DNA from: JAWLGW01 sp964569055
Lineage (GTDB): Bacteria > Planctomycetota > J058
Direction: 5' to 3'
Length of the DNA: 8,935 nt
NCBI GenBank assembly: GCA_964569055.1
Contig: CAZMSZ010000320.1
Coordinates: 1-8,935 of the forward strand
Shown: in pieces, positions 7,011-8,935 of the stretch
Position numbering within the stretch: position 1 is the first letter of the stretch
Layout: each line of letters begins with the position of its first letter
Program-made: the position numbers and the translations under genes
The notes under the pieces: model-generated
What the model was told of the DNA's origin: nothing
Databases searched by the model: none
The model's input: the letters and a program-made list of their open reading frames with translations, nothing else

Positions 7011-7850
7011 TCAGTCGCCGTCCTCGTCGTGGTGCTCGGCCGGCCCGCTGGTGCGGCGGTGCCAGCTCGCGAGCGCGTCCACGGTGACCGTCTCCACGCG
7101 CCCGTCCGCGTAGACCACGTTGAAGCCCTCGCCGTGGTTGCCGAACCGGTCCCAGAACATGGGCCGCCCCCCGGGGAGCGGGTCGCTCCCCGCGGGCAGC
7201 TCGCCGAAGAAGGAGCGCTCGCGCAGCGCCTCGCCGTGGTGGCCCGGGCACACGAACACCAGCTCGTCGACGTAGCCCCCCCGCACCAGCGCCAGGCGCA
7301 GCTCGGCGCCGCGCAGGGCGGGCGCCGACGGGCGCTCGGCCCGGTAGCGCAGCGCCGCGCGCTGGAGCGTGACGAGCTTGGCCTGACAGGCGCGCACCCG
7401 CTTCTCCTCGAGCGCCTCGGCGATCGCGGGGTAGTACATCACGGCGAAGCCGGCCGAGACGGCGAACAGGACCGTGGCTGCCGCGGCCTGGATCACCAGG
7501 CGGAGCAGCAGGCGGCGCGGCTCGGGCGCCTCGGGCGCGGGGCTGCCCGCCAGCGGAGCGGTGGTGAGCAGCTCGACGCCGGTGCGGCGACGCCGCGGCG
7601 AGCGCGCGTCGTTCGCGGCGCCGGCGACCGCGAGGCGCGCCAGCGTGCGCGCGACCAGGTCGTCCGGCGCGGGCGGCGCGCTCCAGGCGGCGAGCTCGTC
7701 GGCGAGCGCGCGGGCGCCGCTCGCCAGCGGCGCGCAGCGCGGGCACGCGTCCGCGTGCTCGCGCACCTCGGCGGGCACGTCGCCCGGCGCGTCGCGCGTC
7801 AGCTCCAGCGCGAGCTCGCGGACCCGCGCGCACTCGGCCGATTCGCTCAT
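7011..7850 (-). CDS. Membrane anti-sigma factor with zinc-finger N-terminus and pilin-like (H-X9-DG) C-terminus
   Basis: The 279-residue protein probably binds and inhibits the ECF sigma factor encoded immediately upstream. Residues 7-39 form an anti-sigma zinc-finger pattern, C7-x24-H32-x3-C36-x2-C39 (ZAS/zf-HC2 type), in the cytoplasm. A basic linker with RRRR (86-89) leads to one membrane helix at about 114-138. The outer part resembles H-X9-DG/DUF1559-like prepilins: a helix with AEALEEKRVRACQAKLVTLQ (144-163) directly after the membrane segment, FVCPG (199-203), MFWDRFGNH (231-239), then H239, nine residues and D249-G250. C155 and C201 sit where such pilins also carry cysteines. No prepilin peptidase site or GFTLIE-like sequence precedes the helix, so it is probably not processed. 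The ATG at 7850 overlaps the sigma stop as ATGA, implying coupled translation. Sigma binding is inferred from the zinc finger and the operon; the pilin likeness is judged by eye. Confidence 0.88.
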   Translation of the reverse strand: MSESAECARVRELALELTRDAPGDVPAEVREHADACPRCAPLASGARALADELAAWSAPPAPDDLVARTLARLAVAGAANDARSPRRRRTGVELLTTAPLAGSPAPEAPEPRRLLLRLVIQAAAATVLFAVSAGFAVMYYPAIAEALEEKRVRACQAKLVTLQRAALRYRAERPSAPALRGAELRLALVRGGYVDELVFVCPGHHGEALRERSFFGELPAGSDPLPGGRPMFWDRFGNHGEGFNVVYADGRVETVTVDALASWHRRTSGPAEHHDEDGD

Positions 7851-8455
7851 GGGGCGGGGCTCCTGTGGGCCTCGAGCGCCTGACCCAGCTTGGCCATGGC
7901 GTTGTGGATCCGGCTCTTCACCGTCCCGAGCGGGATCTCGAGGGTGCCGGCCACCTCCTCGTAGGAGAGGCCCTGGAAGTAGTAGAGGACCAGCGCCACG
8001 CGCCCCTTCTCGGGGAGCGCGAGCACCGCGCGCCGCACGGCCTCGGCCGCCTCGGCCCGCTCGGCGGCCTCACCCGGCAGGCGGGTCCGCCCCGGGAGCA
8101 AGTCGGCCAGCGGCGCGCCGCGCTCCTCGCCGTCGCCGGCCGGGCGGTCGAGCGGGACCGCCTCGCGGTAGCTGCGGGCGCGGTGCGCGTTGCGCACCAG
8201 GTTGGTCGCGATCGCGTAGACCCAGGGCCGGAACGCCCGGCCCCGCTCGAACCGCCCGGCGTGGCGGAGCACCCGCAGGAACGTCTCCTGGAACACGTCC
8301 TCGGCGTCCTCGGCGGTGGGCAGCAGCCGCGCGAGGTAGCCGTAGAGCGGCCCGCGGTAGCGCTCGATCAACAGCCGCAGCGCCGCCGGGTCGCCGGTCT
8401 GCAGCCGCGCGATCAGCGCCTCGTCGGTGGACTCGTCCGCGCCGCCCGCCCTCAT
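7847..8455 (-). CDS. ECF-family RNA polymerase sigma factor (sigma-70 family)
   Basis: The 202-residue protein directs RNA polymerase to a stress or surface regulon. Sigma region 2 spans about 22-95 (DAEDVFQETFLRV, 50-62; FRPWVYAIATNL, 75-86, a typical ECF -10 recognition stretch). Region 4 spans about 141-192 (LPEKGRVALVLYYFQGLS, then the helix-turn-helix GTVKSRIHNAMAKL, 177-190). A charged linker of about 45 residues joins them. No extra C-terminal domain is present. I chose the ATG at 8455 because typical ECF sequence (DEALIARLQTGD) begins just after it; GGGAG lies about 13 bases upstream, rather far. GTG at 8488 and ATG at 8515 are in-frame alternatives, with a strong purine run at 8501-8509. 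The frame stays open to 8668, but that extension is Pro/Arg-rich and includes palindromic repeat sequence, so it is not credible coding. Confidence 0.93.
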   Translation of the reverse strand: MRAGGADESTDEALIARLQTGDPAALRLLIERYRGPLYGYLARLLPTAEDAEDVFQETFLRVLRHAGRFERGRAFRPWVYAIATNLVRNAHRARSYREAVPLDRPAGDGEERGAPLADLLPGRTRLPGEAAERAEAAEAVRRAVLALPEKGRVALVLYYFQGLSYEEVAGTLEIPLGTVKSRIHNAMAKLGQALEAHRSPAP

Positions 8456-8619
8456 GCCCGTGGGACCGCTCCCGCCCCGCGCGATCACGCCGCGCGCCGG
8501 CCCCCTCCCTACCATCGCCGACGCCGCGCGTCCAACGAACCGCGGCCGCACCGGCGGTGGAAGGGGGGTGGTGCCCAGGGTCACGGGGGCTCCTACCCGC
8601 GAGGGAGGGGTGGGGTTCA

Positions 8620-8642
8620 GAGTCCGATTCGGAATCGGACTC
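8620..8642. repeat. 23-base perfect palindrome
   Basis: Arms GAGTCCGATTC and GAATCGGACTC flank a single central G, giving 11 perfectly complementary bases per side. As RNA it would form a 9-base-pair stem with a five-base loop. It lies about 165 bases upstream of the sigma start. It shares GAGTCCG/CGGACTC words with the array at 8824-8871, so it is either an operator-like site or a member of the same repeat family. No T-run follows, so it is not a standard terminator. Confidence 0.8.
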
Positions 8643-8662
8643 CGATCGAGGGCGACCGAGAC

Positions 8663-8707
8663 CGCCAAGAAGAGCTGTCGCCCGTGAGGTCAGCTCCCCG
8701 GCGTGAA
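8663..8707. repeat. Imperfect direct repeat, copy A
   Basis: The copy begins CGCCAAGAAGAGCTGTCGC, continues through GAGGTC and ends at CTCC...CGGCGTGAA. It aligns over its whole length with copy B at 8733-8776, with a few substitutions and small indels. The two copies are offset by 70 bases. Confidence 0.7.
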
Positions 8708-8714
8708 AGTGAAC

Positions 8715-8741
8715 CGCCAAGAGCGCCAAGAACGCCAAGGA
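8715..8741. repeat. 9-base tandem repeat, three CGCCAAGRR units
   Basis: Units CGCCAAGAG, CGCCAAGAA and CGCCAAGGA are adjacent; the last also begins direct-repeat copy B. The reverse strand reads as consecutive CTTGGCG words, a sequence type I associate with dispersed intergenic repeats in several environmental bacterial groups (from memory, not verified). Confidence 0.75.
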
Positions 8742-8776
8742 AGAGCTGTCGCTGGCGAGGTCCCTCCTCGGCTGAA
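8733..8776. repeat. Imperfect direct repeat, copy B
   Basis: Partner of copy A at 8663-8707. They share AAGAGCTGTCGC, GAGGTC and a terminal CGGC-TGAA. Further partial echoes follow: GCTGTCGC at 8779-8786 and TCCTCGG at 8799-8805, suggesting a decayed third copy. Confidence 0.7.
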
Positions 8777-8781
8777 CGGCT

Positions 8782-8795
8782 GTCGCTCGAGCGAC
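8782..8795. repeat. 14-base perfect palindrome GTCGCTCGAGCGAC
   Basis: A self-complementary sequence centred on an XhoI-like CTCGAG. The pairing can be extended four further positions on each side (8778-8799) if two G-T wobbles are allowed, so an RNA hairpin is possible. It sits between direct-repeat copy B and the hexamer array. Function unknown. Confidence 0.65.
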
Positions 8796-8823
8796 GGCTC
8801 CTCGGTCCGATTCTCCGATTTCC

Positions 8824-8871
8824 GACTCCGAGTCCGACTCCGACTCCGACTCCGACTCCGACTCCGAGTCT
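8824..8871. repeat. GACTCC hexanucleotide array, eight units
   Basis: Eight six-base units: GACTCC, GAGTCC, five GACTCC, then GAGTCT. The second and last units are inverted variants, so the array is bounded on both sides by the palindrome GACTCCGAGTC (8824-8834 and 8860-8870). Degenerate members of the same word family extend leftward (TCCGATT, 8807-8822). If translated it would give Ser-Asp or Arg-Ser strings, but no start context supports that. Confidence 0.85.
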
Positions 8872-8935
8872 TACCGAGCATCTCTCCACGGGGCGAGCGT
8901 CCGAAGCGACCGCCGAACCACTCATCCATCTCGCG

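Larger units (their letters stand above)
8456..8935. other. 480-base non-coding, repeat-rich region upstream of the sigma gene
   Basis: I see no convincing gene here. Open frames exist on both strands, but they translate into Ser-Asp-Glu or Arg-Ser strings produced by short repeats. The region must hold the promoter of the sigma/anti-sigma pair, probably within 8456-8620, though no confident -35/-10 pair is visible on the minus strand. From 8620 onward it is built of palindromes, direct repeats and a hexamer array, listed separately. A minus-strand gene entering from beyond the right edge and ending near 8690 cannot be excluded. Confidence 0.6.

Noticed and set aside
8517..8545. Possible ECF-type promoter on the minus strand (GGTTC...CGTC)
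   Set aside because: The words are present but the -35-like match and spacing do not fit a standard ECF promoter. In sequence this GC-rich such matches are expected by chance.
8456..8668. 71-residue N-terminal extension of the sigma factor
   Set aside because: The Pro/Arg-rich sequence is unlike any ECF N-terminus, and it crosses part of the 23-base palindrome. Family length fits a start at 8455.
7474..8706. 410-residue + strand frame across the sigma/anti-sigma genes
   Set aside because: It is antisense to two genes with clear sigma-factor and anti-sigma motifs, and its translation is low-complexity Arg/Pro/Ala with Ser-Asp-Glu repeats.
8824..8871. CRISPR-like array
   Set aside because: Units are six bases with no spacers; it is a simple tandem repeat.
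8690..8929. Minus-strand frame of about 79 residues with Arg-Ser repeats
   Set aside because: Most of it is translation of the hexamer array and direct repeats. The short non-repeat start has no recognised domain, although a gene tail entering from the right edge cannot be fully excluded.

Overview
The window is extremely GC-rich (well over 70% by eye, with almost every third codon position G or C). It is dense with protein-coding genes and carries no RNA genes or transposases that I can see. A giant Ser/Thr kinase fused to an AAA/STAND-type ATPase and a helical-repeat tail, an ECF sigma/anti-sigma pair and a RicT-type PSP1 protein together suggest a large-genome, Myxococcota-like (Polyangia-type) bacterium. 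This assignment is inference from gene style, not from a marker gene.

Layout. Positions 1-99 hold a hexanucleotide repeat remnant and a short leader. The + strand then carries four genes. The first is a roughly 1257-residue kinase-ATPase-repeat protein (100-3873). A three-helix membrane protein of unknown function (3870-4934) follows, its GTG start overlapping the kinase stop. Next is a cytosolic-type NAD malate dehydrogenase (4977-5960) with a good ribosome binding site. Last is a RicT/YaaT-like PSP1 protein (6008-7009). One base beyond its stop codon lies the stop of a convergent minus-strand gene, an anti-sigma factor (7011-7850). That gene overlaps by ATGA the ECF sigma factor gene that precedes it in transcription (7847-8455). 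The last 480 bases (8456-8935) show no convincing gene. They hold palindromes, a pair of 45-base direct repeats, a 9-base tandem repeat and a (GACTCC)n array.

How the genes work together. Two signalling units can be read from the sequence. One is the kinase with its translationally coupled membrane protein. The other is the sigma/anti-sigma pair. Malate dehydrogenase (TCA cycle) and RicT look like housekeeping neighbours rather than parts of either unit.

The most unusual item is the anti-sigma factor. Its N-terminus is a zinc-finger anti-sigma domain (C-x24-H-x3-C-x2-C). Everything from the membrane helix onward reads like a type IV pilin/pseudopilin of the H-X9-DG (DUF1559-like) class, but without a prepilin cleavage site. 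This suggests a sigma regulator whose sensor is a pilin fold anchored in the membrane. Two + strand genes (kinase and RicT) also show the same TANNNT-N6-start-codon arrangement, which suggests leaderless transcription.
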